Source of the DNA: Peristeroidobacter soli
GTDB taxonomy: Bacteria > Pseudomonadota > Gammaproteobacteria > Steroidobacterales > Steroidobacteraceae
DNA: 64,000 bases
Direction: 5' to 3'
NCBI RefSeq assembly: GCF_004138485.1
Contig: NZ_RYEV01000005.1
Location: 558,001 to 622,000, forward strand
Part shown: one piece after another, positions 14,756 to 24,533 of the stretch
Layout of the letters: every line of letters begins with the position of its first letter
Position numbering within the stretch: the stretch's first letter is position 1
The notes under the pieces: model-generated
What the model was told of the DNA's origin: nothing
Database searches by the model: none
What the model saw: only the letters and a program-made list of their open reading frames with translations
Made by a program: the position numbers and the translations under genes

Positions 14756-17277
14756 ACGTTGCAGACGCCGGACGCGGCCCGGTCTCCGACTTCGATCAAA
14801 AGCGGCTCCAGGACATCATCGCCAGCATCCCCGGCGCCGTGTATCAGTTTCGCGTGCGGCCCGACGGTGGATACGAGGCGACCTACATGAGCCCCGGCGC
14901 GCTGGCACTCGCGGGAATAGCGCACATGGACGACAGCGAACAGCTGGCCAGGACGGTCTTGTCGTTGGTGGCGGACGATCCCACCGAAATCCACGAGGAA
15001 ACATTGCGTGCCGCGCGCGAACTGGCGCCGCTGCGTACGGAGTTCCGCATCCGGCACGCCACGACCGGTGAATTGCGTTGGATTCTCAGTATGGGCACAC
15101 CACAACGGCAGGACGATGGCAGCACCATCTTCAACGGTTTCTGGCAGGATGTGACGGAACGTCGCGAGCTGGATGCCGCGTTGGCGGCGGCACGCGACAG
15201 TGCCGAGGCGGCACAGCAGCGCCTGCGGGCGATCTTCGATCACACTCGGATCGGCCTGGTGATGATCGATGAGGAATATACGTTCTCGGGGGCCAATCCC
15301 TCGCTGCGCGAACTGCTGGAGATCGAAGACGAGCAGGAGTTCACCCGCGACTTTCCGTCCTTCTCGCCACCGTTCCAGCCCGACGGAAGTGCGTCGATGG
15401 ACAAGGCCAGGGAAATGATCTCGCTCGCGTTCGAGCGCGGTTACAACCGCTTCGACTGGATGCACAAGACGCGCGACGGCCAGCTTCGGCCTTGCGAAGT
15501 CGCGCTGACCCGTGTGCAGCTCGGCGGCAAGGCGCAGATCTTCGCGACGATGACCGATCTGCGCGAGCGCGTGCGCCACGAGCACGAACTGCGCAAGGCG
15601 ACCGAGGAGGCGCACGCGGCATCGAAGGCCAAGAGCGAGTTCCTGGCCAATATGAGCCATGAGATCCGCACGCCGTTGAACGCCATCGTCGGGCTGACTC
15701 ATCTGGGCGTGACTTCGAAGGAGCCGGAGCGCTGGCGCGACTATCTGGGCAAGATCGACGGCGCGGCGCGGACGCTATTGCAGATCGTCAACGACATCCT
15801 CGATTTCTCGAAGATCGAAGCGGGCAAGCTGCAGCTGGAGTCCATGCCTTTCGATCTGTACGCGGTGCTCGACCATCTCGGCGACCTCATGAACCTGCCG
15901 GCGGCCAACAAAGGGTTGCAACTGCTGTTCGCCGTCGAGCCGGGACTGCCGTCGCAATTCATCGGCGATCCGCTGCGGCTCGGCCAGGTGCTGCTCAACC
16001 TCGCCGGCAACGCCATCAAGTTCACCGAAGCCGGTCAGGTCGTGGTGCGAGTGAAGACGGCCAAGCGGGGCCGCGATTTCGTCCGGTTGTGCTTCGAAGT
16101 GGCGGATACCGGCATCGGCCTGACGCCGGAGCAGATTGCCCATCTGTTCGAATCGTTCTCACAGGCCGATACCTCGACGACGCGCCGCTATGGCGGCACC
16201 GGCCTCGGCCTGGCCATTTCGCAGCGGCTGGTCGATCTCATGGACGGGGAAATCGCTGTAAAGAGCGAGCCCGGACAGGGCAGCACATTTTCGTTCTCCG
16301 CGCGTTTCGGTCTGGCGCTCGCAGCCAGTAGTCATACCGCGACGCTGAAGTCGCAGCGAGGCATGCACGTGCTGGTGGTGGATGACAATTCTCCGGCCGT
16401 GTCGATTCTGGAGACTCACCTCGAATCCTTCGGCTTGAGCGCCTTCAATGCGACCGGGACATTTCCCGCGTTCGAACCGCATCCGGCGGCAGAACCGGCG
16501 CTGCTCGCGAATCGACACGTGCTGCTGGTGGAGGACAACGAGATCAACCAGGAGGTGGCGCGTGAGCTCCTGCAGCGCGCCGGTCTGATCGTGGATGTCG
16601 CGGTCAACGGACACGAAGCGGTGGCTCGGGTGGCGGAGGTCGACTACGAGGCCGTGCTGATGGATGTGCAAATGCCGGTGATGGACGGCGTCGAGGCGAC
16701 GCGCCGGATTCGAGCACTCGATTCACCGCGCGCCTGCGTTCCCATCATCGCGATGACCGCCAACGTCATGGCCGAAGATCGTCAGCGCTACCTCGATGCC
16801 GGCATGAACGACTATCTGGGCAAGCCGGTGGACGTGCAGTTGTTGAACGAAGTGCTGCTCAGGTGGATCGCGCCCGCCGAAACGAATTCAGGCATCGCAC
16901 GAGAGCGCACATCGGCGCCGTCGACGGAACGAGTCGATTATGACTTCGAAAGTGCGATCCGTCGCATGGGCGGTAATCGCGGCCTATGGGAGAGTGCTGC
17001 GCGCCGATATCTGATGTCGCCGCCCGCGTTCGAGCGAATAGTCGACGCTTGCAGAGCCGGTCGGCATGAGGCTGCGTGTCGCGAAGCGCACACACTCAAG
17101 GGCATCGCTGCCATGCTCGGATTGCTCGCGCTGCAACGAGCGGCCACGGATGTCGAGGCAGGGTTGGGCGAGGTGCCCGAGGATGTGGAAAGCGAGTTGA
17201 CTGTGCTCGCCGGAATGGATGAAGCCGCGCGGCGCAGGATCGCACGGCATATGGATCAGGAGAGGAATGCTTCTTGA
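14752..17277 (+). CDS. soluble hybrid histidine kinase (PAS-PAS-HisKA-HATPase-partial REC-REC-Hpt)
   Basis: A cytoplasmic 841-residue phosphorelay kinase with no membrane segment. Domains in order: PAS at about 15-140; a second PAS at 155-275; HisKA with phospho-acceptor H303 in SHEIRTPLN; HATPase at 400-520 with DTGIG and [10 protein letters not shown]; a truncated receiver at about 538-570 ([20 protein letters not shown] only); a full receiver at 589-706 with D638 in [11 protein letters not shown]; and an Hpt domain with H780 in [12 protein letters not shown] 14752 overlaps the ADYC stop, and its own stop overlaps the response regulator's TTG start. The relay would run H303 to D638 to H780 to D53 of the partner regulator (inference). 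The signal is unknown. Confidence 0.92.
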   Translation: MNVADAGRGPVSDFDQKRLQDIIASIPGAVYQFRVRPDGGYEATYMSPGALALAGIAHMDDSEQLARTVLSLVADDPTEIHEETLRAARELAPLRTEFRIRHATTGELRWILSMGTPQRQDDGSTIFNGFWQDVTERRELDAALAAARDSAEAAQQRLRAIFDHTRIGLVMIDEEYTFSGANPSLRELLEIEDEQEFTRDFPSFSPPFQPDGSASMDKAREMISLAFERGYNRFDWMHKTRDGQLRPCEVALTRVQLGGKAQIFATMTDLRERVRHEHELRKATEEAHAASKAKSEFLANMSHEIRTPLNAIVGLTHLGVTSKEPERWRDYLGKIDGAARTLLQIVNDILDFSKIEAGKLQLESMPFDLYAVLDHLGDLMNLPAANKGLQLLFAVEPGLPSQFIGDPLRLGQVLLNLAGNAIKFTEAGQVVVRVKTAKRGRDFVRLCFEVADTGIGLTPEQIAHLFESFSQADTSTTRRYGGTGLGLAISQRLVDLMDGEIAVKSEPGQGSTFSFSARFGLALAASSHTATLKSQRGMHVLVVDDNSPAVSILETHLESFGLSAFNATGTFPAFEPHPAAEPALLANRHVLLVEDNEINQEVARELLQRAGLIVDVAVNGHEAVARVAEVDYEAVLMDVQMPVMDGVEATRRIRALDSPRACVPIIAMTANVMAEDRQRYLDAGMNDYLGKPVDVQLLNEVLLRWIAPAETNSGIARERTSAPSTERVDYDFESAIRRMGGNRGLWESAARRYLMSPPAFERIVDACRAGRHEAACREAHTLKGIAAMLGLLALQRAATDVEAGLGEVPEDVESELTVLAGMDEAARRRIARHMDQERNAS

Positions 17278-18020
17278 AATCCTGTATCGCGATCGTGGAC
17301 GACGATGCATTGACGCGCGAAGTGGTCGTTGAATATCTGTCCAAACAAGGATACGAAGTCCTGAGCCTCGAGAGTGGACCGGCCTTGCGTGCGGCTTACC
17401 GCGCCCGGCCGCCGGATTGTGTGATTCTCGATCTGGTGATGCCCGACGAGGATGGCCTGACGGTGTTGCGCTGGCTGCGAGCGCAGTCGGACGTGCCGGT
17501 GATCATGCTCACTGTGAACGACGCGACTGCCGACCGTGTGGTCGGACTCGAGCTGGGTGCCGACGATTACGTGGCGAAGCCGGCGGATCTGCGTGAGTTG
17601 CTAGCCCGTGTGCGCAGCGTGCTGAGGCGAAGAACGGGCATGCCCCGGCCGACGCCGCTGACTGGGGCCGCTGTTTCCAATACTTCTACAGCAGTGCCCG
17701 GTGCGCGAGAAGGCTGGTTCGGACGCTGGCGTCTGGATCGCGCCCGCCGGCGCCTGGTCGATCGCGAAGGAGAAATTCTCGCGCTGACCGGCGCGGAGTT
17801 CGGATTGTTATGTGCATTCGCCGATCATCCCGGCGTGGTGCTGTCGCGCGAGAAGCTGTTGACGCTGTCCGGCACCGATCCGGGAGAGATCTTCGATCGC
17901 GCGATCGATCTCCGCATCACGCGGCTGCGCCGTAAGATCGAGCCGGCGCCGGCCAATCCCACCGTGATTCGCACCGTGCGCGGCCACGGCGGTGGCTACG
18001 AGTACGTGCCTTCGGCCTAG
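17274..18020 (+). CDS. OmpR-type response regulator
   Basis: A 248-residue DNA-binding response regulator. The receiver domain (1-120) has acidic residues DDD near 9-11, phospho-acceptor D53 in [12 protein letters not shown] and K101 region in [11 protein letters not shown] winged-helix output domain occupies about 145-245 ([17 protein letters not shown] ... [12 protein letters not shown]). The start is TTG 17274, overlapping the kinase stop as TTGA, with AGGAGAGG about ten bases upstream; a nearby ATG is out of frame. It is the final gene of the ADYC/kinase/regulator unit and the likely end of the phosphorelay. Targets are unknown. Confidence 0.9.
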   Translation: MKSCIAIVDDDALTREVVVEYLSKQGYEVLSLESGPALRAAYRARPPDCVILDLVMPDEDGLTVLRWLRAQSDVPVIMLTVNDATADRVVGLELGADDYVAKPADLRELLARVRSVLRRRTGMPRPTPLTGAAVSNTSTAVPGAREGWFGRWRLDRARRRLVDREGEILALTGAEFGLLCAFADHPGVVLSREKLLTLSGTDPGEIFDRAIDLRITRLRRKIEPAPANPTVIRTVRGHGGGYEYVPSA

Positions 18021-18070
18021 ATCGCAGTGTCTGCGGTATGATCCCGGCAGGGTGGCGGTGGAGAGGATCG

Positions 18071-19489
18071 ATGGCGTCGGGCAGCGTGGCTGGAGCGATC
18101 GTAGCCGGGGTGAAGCGGCCGGTAGGGCCGGTGGTGGCGGCTGCGTTGCGTGAGCGGTTTGGTGATCGCTATGTCACCTCCGAATCGGTTCGCGAGCATC
18201 ACGGTCGCGACGAGTCCGCGTACGACATCACTCCGCCGGACGCCGTCATCTTCGCGCTTTCCACCGAAGACGTCGCCTTTACGCTCGCGCTGGCGAATCA
18301 ACACAGCGTGCCAGTGATTGCCTACGGTGCGGGGTCATCGCTCGAAGGGCACTTGCTCGCCGTTCAGGGCGGCCTCTGTCTCGACCTTTCCCGCATGAAC
18401 GACATTCTCGAAGTCAACGCGGCCGAAGGCGTCGCTGTCGTCGAGGCGGGCGTTACGCGGAAGCAGCTGAACGAACATATTCGTCAGGAAGGGGTGTTCT
18501 TCTCCGTCGATCCCGGCGCGGATGCAACCATCGGCGGAATGATTGCCACGCGTGCCAGCGGCACGAACGCCGTTCGTTACGGCACGATGCGTGAGAATGT
18601 TTTATCGCTTACCGCGGTTACTGCGGCCGGTGAGATCATTCATACGGGCACGCGCGCCAGAAAATCCTCCGCCGGTTATGACCTGACGCATCTGTTGATC
18701 GGCAGTGAAGGGACGCTCGCGATCGTGACTCAGGCGGTGGTCAAGCTGCGGCCGGTGCCGGAGGCCTCGAGTGTGGCGGTCGGTCACTTTCCCGATGTGG
18801 ACGCGGCGGTGCGCACGGCCAGCGAGATCATTCAGTATGGCTTGCCGATCGCGCGCTGTGAGTTACTCGATGAGATGACGGTGATGGCGCTGAATCGCTA
18901 CAGCAAGCTCACCTTGCTCGAGCGCCCGATGCTGTTGATGGAGTTTCATGGCAGTGAAACGTCGGTGGCCGAGCAGGCGGCGGTGGCGGAGGAGATCGCG
19001 AAACAGAACGGCGGCGAGGAGTTTCGCTGGACCAAGTTGCCGGAGGAGCGCACGAAGTTGTGGAGCGCGCGGCATAACGCGTACTTCGCGACGCTGCAGC
19101 TGCGGCCGGGATGTCGGGTGTTCTCGACCGATGCCTGTGTGCCGATTTCAAAGCTGGCGCAATGTATCGCCGAGTCCAGAGCGGACCTGTCCGCGTCGGG
19201 GCTGCTGGCGACCGTGTTGGGTCATGTGGGCGACGGTAACTTCCATGTTTCCTTGGTCATCGATCCGACCGATGAAAAGGAATGGCAGGCGTGTGAGCTT
19301 TTCAATGAACGGCTGGTGCATCGGGCGATCGCGATGGGCGGGACCTGCACGGGCGAGCACGGCGTCGGTCTGCACAAGAAACGTTTCCTGGAGGCGGAGC
19401 ATGGCAAGCCGGCGGTCGATATCATGCGGGCGCTGAAGCGGACCCTGGACCCGAACAATATCTTGAACCCAGGCAAAATCTTCGATTAG
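18071..19489 (+). CDS. FAD-binding D-2-hydroxyacid (D-lactate) dehydrogenase
   Basis: A 472-residue flavoprotein of the GlcD/DLD/LDHD family. The PCMH-type FAD-binding domain spans about 35-215, with YGAGSSLEGH and DPGADATIGGMIATRASGTNAVRYGTM shown here in two blocks. The C-terminal FAD-oxidase domain ends with the conserved CTGEHGVGLHKKRFL and PNNILNPGKIF. It oxidises D-lactate or another D-2-hydroxyacid and passes electrons to the respiratory chain. ATG 18071 has GGAGAGG seven bases upstream, better than the longer frame to 18038. It stands alone. The 232-base gap after it (19490-19721) contains an 8-bp hairpin (GGCCCATA/TATGGGCC, 19513-19541) without a T-run. Confidence 0.88.
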   Translation: MASGSVAGAIVAGVKRPVGPVVAAALRERFGDRYVTSESVREHHGRDESAYDITPPDAVIFALSTEDVAFTLALANQHSVPVIAYGAGSSLEGHLLAVQGGLCLDLSRMNDILEVNAAEGVAVVEAGVTRKQLNEHIRQEGVFFSVDPGADATIGGMIATRASGTNAVRYGTMRENVLSLTAVTAAGEIIHTGTRARKSSAGYDLTHLLIGSEGTLAIVTQAVVKLRPVPEASSVAVGHFPDVDAAVRTASEIIQYGLPIARCELLDEMTVMALNRYSKLTLLERPMLLMEFHGSETSVAEQAAVAEEIAKQNGGEEFRWTKLPEERTKLWSARHNAYFATLQLRPGCRVFSTDACVPISKLAQCIAESRADLSASGLLATVLGHVGDGNFHVSLVIDPTDEKEWQACELFNERLVHRAIAMGGTCTGEHGVGLHKKRFLEAEHGKPAVDIMRALKRTLDPNNILNPGKIFD

Positions 19490-19721
19490 CCCTGGCCGCC
19501 TTCGGCGGGCGGGGCCCATACAGATGACTTATATATGGGCCGCCTGGCGGCGGCCCGCGCTGACTAAGAGCGAGCCGGCCGGCACATGTAACAAGTGCGC
19601 TTCGGCCCAAGAATATTGAAGAGCGGTCGTGGCGCCATAAAGCTGCAATCTTTCCGCGACGATTCTGTAAAACGCCGCCGGCATAGTGCCGGGCCAGTAG
19701 CGTCATTGCAGAGGAGTTGCC

Positions 19722-21533
19722 ATGCGTTCACGGTCCGTGTTGTTGGTCGCGGCGGTCGCGGCCACGGTTTCTGTCGCCGCTCAGGCGCACGATCAGTCCC
19801 ACTCCAACGAATCGGATCAATTCGAGGAGCGGCTGGAAGGGATCGGGGTTCGCAACAAGGCGGCGCAGCGGCTCACGTGGCGCGACTCTCGCTGGAAGCA
19901 CGACCCGGTCGTGAACATCAAGCTCCTCGGTATCAACGATTTCCACGGCCAGCTGTCGCCTCGCGCGGTCGGCACGCGTCCGGCCGGTGGTGCCGCCGTG
20001 CTCGCCTCCTATCTGCGAGTGGCCTCGGCAGCGGCGAAGGATGGCGCGATCATCGTTCATGCCGGCGATCACGTCGGCGCCTCGCCGCCGAATTCGGCGC
20101 TCCTGCAGGACGAGCCGGCGATCAGCGTGTTGAATCAGCTGGCGAACAAGCAATGTTTGCCGGTGCGTCTGTTCCGCAAGCTGCCCTATGAGCTGCAGGC
20201 TTACACCCAACCTCGTTGCAACATCGTCGGCACGTTCGGCAATCATGAGTTCGACGAAGGCATCGGCGAAGCGCTGCGCCTGGTGTATGGCGGCAATCAC
20301 GAAGACGGTCCGTTCCTCGAGAAACGCTGGCAGGGGGCGGAGTTCCCGTACATCAGCGCCAACGTCATCGATCAGTCCACCGGTCGGCCGGTGCTGCCGC
20401 CTTACACCATCAAGCTGGTGGACGGCGTCGCCATCGGTTTCATCGGCGCGGTGCTGAAGGAAACGCCGACCATCGTGACGCCCACGGGCGTGGCCGGCCT
20501 GAAGTTCATCGATGAGGCCGACGCCATCAATGCTTCGGTGAAACAGCTCAAGCGTCAGGGCGTGAAGACCCTCATCGTCACCATCCACCAGGGCACGGGT
20601 CAGACCAGCTACACCGGTCCGACCGATCCGGAAGTATTGCCGCCGACCGGTCCGATCGCGGACATCGTGAAGCGTCTGGACAGCGAAGTGGACGTGGTCG
20701 TTTCCGGTCACGCGCACGGTTTCACCAATGCGTTGGTGCCGAATGCCGCGGGCAAACAGATTCTGTTGACGCAAGCATTCTCGGCCAGCACGGCGTACGG
20801 CGATATCGATCTCGCCATCAGCCGCAACAGCGCCGATGTGGTGGAGAAGTCCGCCGCCATCGTCACGACCTGGGGCGATGAAGGCCCGGGCCTGGTGCCG
20901 GATGTGAAAGTTGCTGAGATCGTGGCGCAGGCCGATGAGCGGGTCGCGCCGCTGGTGAATCGCGTGGTCGGCACCGCGACGACGGCGTTGACCCGGACCG
21001 AAAGCAGCGCGGGCGAATCGTCGCTCGGCAATCTGATCGCCGACGCGCAGCGTGTCACGACCAATGCCGAGTTCGCGTTCATGAACCCGGGCGGCATTCG
21101 TGCCGATTTGAATGCGGGCGAAGTGACCTGGGGCGAGCTGTTCACGATCCAGCCGTTCGCCAACGACCTGGTGTCCATGGATCTGAGCGGGGCGCAGATC
21201 AAGACGCTGCTGGAACAGCAGTGGCAGGGGCAGAGCTTCCCGAAGATCCTGAAGAGCTCGGGTCTGACCTACACCTGGGATAACGCCCGCCCGGTCGGCG
21301 ATCGTGTCACGCAGATTCTCCGGGCCGACAGCACGCCGCTCGATCCGGCGGCGACCTATCGCGTGACGGTCAACAGCTTCATGGCCGCCGGCGGCGACGG
21401 ATTCCTGGTACTGCCCTCGGGCACGAACCGGGTGATCGGTCCGGTCGATCTGGCGGCGCTGGTCCAGTATGTCGAATCGTTGCCGCAGCCGTTCAGCGCG
21501 GCGATCGAAGGCCGGATCCTCCGAACCAACTGA
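19722..21533 (+). CDS. periplasmic bifunctional metallophosphatase / 5'-nucleotidase
   Basis: A 603-residue exported enzyme of the UshA/5'-nucleotidase family. The signal peptide ends at about residue 22 (...VAAQAHD). The metallophosphatase domain (about 63-340) shows NDFHGQL at 72-78, HAGDHVGAS, GNHEFDEG and SGHAHG, which bind the two metal ions. The 5'-nucleotidase C-terminal substrate domain (about 400-570) contains NPGGIRADL and AAGGDGFLVL. It likely salvages extracellular nucleotides or nucleotide sugars in the periplasm. ATG 19722 has AGGAG seven bases upstream. A weak hairpin (21560-21577) follows the gene. Confidence 0.9.
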   Translation: MRSRSVLLVAAVAATVSVAAQAHDQSHSNESDQFEERLEGIGVRNKAAQRLTWRDSRWKHDPVVNIKLLGINDFHGQLSPRAVGTRPAGGAAVLASYLRVASAAAKDGAIIVHAGDHVGASPPNSALLQDEPAISVLNQLANKQCLPVRLFRKLPYELQAYTQPRCNIVGTFGNHEFDEGIGEALRLVYGGNHEDGPFLEKRWQGAEFPYISANVIDQSTGRPVLPPYTIKLVDGVAIGFIGAVLKETPTIVTPTGVAGLKFIDEADAINASVKQLKRQGVKTLIVTIHQGTGQTSYTGPTDPEVLPPTGPIADIVKRLDSEVDVVVSGHAHGFTNALVPNAAGKQILLTQAFSASTAYGDIDLAISRNSADVVEKSAAIVTTWGDEGPGLVPDVKVAEIVAQADERVAPLVNRVVGTATTALTRTESSAGESSLGNLIADAQRVTTNAEFAFMNPGGIRADLNAGEVTWGELFTIQPFANDLVSMDLSGAQIKTLLEQQWQGQSFPKILKSSGLTYTWDNARPVGDRVTQILRADSTPLDPAATYRVTVNSFMAAGGDGFLVLPSGTNRVIGPVDLAALVQYVESLPQPFSAAIEGRILRTN

Positions 21534-21660
21534 GCAGGTGCCAGCAGGGATGATGAGGAGGGAACAAGGAGGTTCCCGCCCGCGCCACACGAAAAAGTAA
21601 CGATGACGGGCTGGACGGCTGGGGTATCCTTGGTGCACCTGTCACATCAATGACCCGCCA

Positions 21661-22719
21661 GTGTCACATTCGCCGTCGGAAATCACGGACGCGCGGCCCA
21701 AGCCGATGCCCGCTGTGCTCAGCGAGAGCCTGGGCGCGGACCGCGGTCTGATCTGCGGCTTTCGGCTGCGGCCCCACGCCGCGCCCCAGGAAATCCCGTC
21801 CGAAGAGATCGCGCCGGCTTTGTTACAGGTCCAGGCGGGGTCCGATGCGCTGCTCTGGCTGCATTTCAATCTGAGCGATGCGCGTGCCCGGCGATGGCTG
21901 CTCGATGCGGCGTTTCTGCCGGACGCACTGCGAGAGCTGTGGCGAGAGCACGATGGCAATCGCCGGGTCGAGATCGTCGATGACGGCCTGTTGCTGGTGG
22001 TCAGCGACTTCTCTTATGACGACGCCTCCGATCCCTCCGAGGTCGCGCCGCTGTGGTGTTTTGCCAGCCAGCATTTGCTGATCACGGCCCGGCTGCATCC
22101 GCTCAGGAGCGCCGACGAGCTGCGCCTGCAGATGCGCTCGAATCTCACAGCGGCTTCGGGTATCGACCTGGCGGCGCAACTGCTCGACATCCGCACCAGT
22201 CGGGTGAAGCGGCTGGCCAATGAAATGACCGATCAGCTCGACACCATCGAGGATCGGATTCTGGCCGGTAACATCGAGCAGCAACGTGAGCTGCTGGGTC
22301 GCAATCGACGCTTGTGCGCCCGGCTGCGTCGTGAGTTCGCGCCCGAACGCTCGGATTTGAATCGTTTCCTGCATCGGCCGACCGGCACCCTGGCCGAAGC
22401 CGATCGCGAAGCGTTGCAGTCGTCCACCGATACATTGGCGTTCGCGCTCGAAGAAGTCTCCGAGCTGTACGAGCGCTCCAAGCTCTTGCAGGAAGAGCTG
22501 GCATCGCGCCTCGCCGAGAACACCGGCCGCAACTTGTATGTATTGTCCATCGTCACGGCGGTGATGCTGCCTATGACGCTGGTCACCGGCATCTTCGGCA
22601 TGAACGTCGGAGGCCTGCCGGGCTTGCACGGCGGTCACGCGTTCTGGTGGGTGATGCTGCTGATCCTCGCCAGCGGCGGCGTCACGCTTGCCGCGTTCTT
22701 CTGGCGGCGGTTGCTATAA
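21661..22719 (+). CDS. zntB: CorA family transporter, ZntB-type
   Basis: A 352-residue cation transporter. A large cytoplasmic N-terminal domain ends in a long helix (about 200-290). Two C-terminal membrane helices follow, the first ending with the ion-selectivity motif G313-M314-N315 and continuing VGGLPG, as in ZntB zinc transporters rather than Mg-specific CorA. Predicted to be a homopentamer. The start is uncertain: GTG 21661 gives the full frame but lacks a ribosome binding site, and ATG 21706 is an alternative. It stands alone between the nucleotidase and the secretion locus. Confidence 0.85.
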   Translation: MSHSPSEITDARPKPMPAVLSESLGADRGLICGFRLRPHAAPQEIPSEEIAPALLQVQAGSDALLWLHFNLSDARARRWLLDAAFLPDALRELWREHDGNRRVEIVDDGLLLVVSDFSYDDASDPSEVAPLWCFASQHLLITARLHPLRSADELRLQMRSNLTAASGIDLAAQLLDIRTSRVKRLANEMTDQLDTIEDRILAGNIEQQRELLGRNRRLCARLRREFAPERSDLNRFLHRPTGTLAEADREALQSSTDTLAFALEEVSELYERSKLLQEELASRLAENTGRNLYVLSIVTAVMLPMTLVTGIFGMNVGGLPGLHGGHAFWWVMLLILASGGVTLAAFFWRRLL

Positions 22720-22772
22720 CCCTTCCGATCTGATCTTTCGGTCGCATTTCGCGGCCAGAACACGGCGCCTGG

Positions 22773-22783
22773 TCGTGTCATAC
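22773..22783 (+). promoter_or_regulatory. putative operator copy (TGTCATAC core) upstream of tpsB
   Basis: TCGTGTCATAC matches 8 of 11 positions of the palindrome-like consensus GTNTGTCATAC seen elsewhere in intergenic DNA of this window. It lies about 135 bases before the chosen start of the TpsB gene. Inferred from recurrence only. Confidence 0.3.
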
Positions 22784-22917
22784 ATTCGTGCGTGAAATGA
22801 ATGCGCACGTTGTCACTGCTATGTCATCCGCTTCCAGTATCAAGTCGCGAATTCACAGCGACGATTCCCGTATCGACCTCAGTCGACGCGAAGGAGCCGC
22901 GTACCAGAAGGGTCATC

Positions 22918-24522
22918 GTGACATTGCGCTCAGCCACCGTTGCATTCCTGTCGTTATCCGTCATCGCCAGCCCGCGGCTGCTGGCTCAGGAAGTCAACGC
23001 CGACACTCCGCAAGACAAGTTCGCCATCACCGAATACCGCGTGCTCGGCAACACCGTGCTGCCGGCGACGGCGATCGAAACGGTCGTCTATCCATTCCTG
23101 GGCGAAGGCAAGACCATCGCGGACGTCGAAGTGGTTCGCCAGGCGTTGGAGAAGCTCTATAAGGACCGGGGCTTCGGCACGGTGTTCGTGGACATTCCCG
23201 AGCAGACCGTCAACGAAGGCATCGTGCGCCTGAAAGTGACCGAGGGTCGTCTGGATCGCGTGCGTATCACCGGCGCGCGCTATTTCGCCAACGGCGCCAT
23301 TCGCAGTGAGCTCACATCGTTGCAGCCCGGCACTGTGTTGAGCCTGCCGGAGCTGCAGAATCAGTTGGGCGAAGTGAATCAGCAGTCGCGCGACCGGAGC
23401 ATCACGCCGGTGTTGAAGGCGGGGCGCTCGCCCGGCACGGTCGATATCGAGCTCAAAGTGCAGGACAGCCTGCCGGTTCACGGCAGCGTCGAAGTCAACG
23501 ATCGTTACAGCGCCAACACCACGCACACGCGCGCCAGCGTCAATCTCAGCTACGACAATCTGTGGCAGAAGTTCCATAGCCTGTCGTTGCAATACCAGAC
23601 CTCGCCCGAGGATCTGGATGAGACACGCGTGATCGCCGGCACGTATCTCATGCCGCTGTCCAACGGCAACCTGCTCGCGGTGTACGCGGTCGACACCAAC
23701 AGCGATTTCGCGGTCGTGAACACGGGCGGCGATCTGTCCGTGCTTGGCACGGGAAACATTTATGGCCTGCGTTACATCGCGCGTCTGCCGCTGCTCGGCG
23801 GCTATTCGCAGAACGTCACGCTGGGCGCCGACTACAAGGATTTCAAAGACGACATCGTGCTGTCGGACGGCAAGAACGACACCACGCCGATTCGTTACAT
23901 GAGCTGGACCGCCGGCTATAGCGGCGTGCTCGGCCGCGATGGCAGTACCACGGGGTTCAATCTGAATGCCAACTTCGGCATGCGCGGCGTGATCAACAAT
24001 CAGGCCGAATTCACCTACAAGCGCGCCGACGCCAACGCGAGCTTCTTTTATCTGCGCGGCGACGCCTCGCATCTGCAGAGCCTGTGGTCGGGTTCGGCGA
24101 TCTACGTGAAGGCCGTGGCGCAGTGGGCGCCGGATCCGCTGATCAGCAACGAGCAATTCGCGAGCGGCGGTGCCGAGGGCGTGCGCGGCTATGTCGAATC
24201 GGCGTTGATGGGCGACCGGGGTATCGGCGGCACCATCGAGCTGCGCTCGCCGTCGATGCATGCGTGGTTCGGCAACGTGGTTCGTCAGCTCACGACGTTC
24301 ATTTTCTACGATGCCGCGCACGTCACTCAGCTCGCGCAGGTCGACGACGACGGCAATCTGGTCGCCCGCGGCATCAATTTGTACAGCGCCGGCGCCGGCT
24401 TGCGCCTGACCGGATTCGGCGGCCTCGAGGCCGCGCTCGACTGGGCCTATCCACTGCGTGATTGGGAAGACGTTGAGAAGGGCGATTCGCGCATTCATTT
24501 CCGGGTGCGCTACGCGTTTTGA
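22918..24522 (+). CDS. TpsB outer-membrane transporter (ShlB/FhaC/HecB family)
   Basis: The secretion pore of a two-partner secretion system: 534 residues in the outer membrane. GTG 22918 is preceded by AGAAGGG and gives a signal peptide ending ...SPRLLAQ; the longer frame from 22801 would add 39 residues before it. Two POTRA domains (about 35-190) include FAITEYRVLGNTVLP and RLKVTEGRLDRVRITG. The C-terminal FhaC-type barrel (about 200-534) ends in phenylalanine (FRVRYAF), the usual outer-membrane assembly signal. It overlaps the reading frame of its exoprotein partner, whose ATG starts 12 bases downstream. Its cargo is the giant TpsA next to it. Confidence 0.93.
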   Translation: MTLRSATVAFLSLSVIASPRLLAQEVNADTPQDKFAITEYRVLGNTVLPATAIETVVYPFLGEGKTIADVEVVRQALEKLYKDRGFGTVFVDIPEQTVNEGIVRLKVTEGRLDRVRITGARYFANGAIRSELTSLQPGTVLSLPELQNQLGEVNQQSRDRSITPVLKAGRSPGTVDIELKVQDSLPVHGSVEVNDRYSANTTHTRASVNLSYDNLWQKFHSLSLQYQTSPEDLDETRVIAGTYLMPLSNGNLLAVYAVDTNSDFAVVNTGGDLSVLGTGNIYGLRYIARLPLLGGYSQNVTLGADYKDFKDDIVLSDGKNDTTPIRYMSWTAGYSGVLGRDGSTTGFNLNANFGMRGVINNQAEFTYKRADANASFFYLRGDASHLQSLWSGSAIYVKAVAQWAPDPLISNEQFASGGAEGVRGYVESALMGDRGIGGTIELRSPSMHAWFGNVVRQLTTFIFYDAAHVTQLAQVDDDGNLVARGINLYSAGAGLRLTGFGGLEAALDWAYPLRDWEDVEKGDSRIHFRVRYAF

Positions 24523-24533
24523 GGTTTCTGGAG

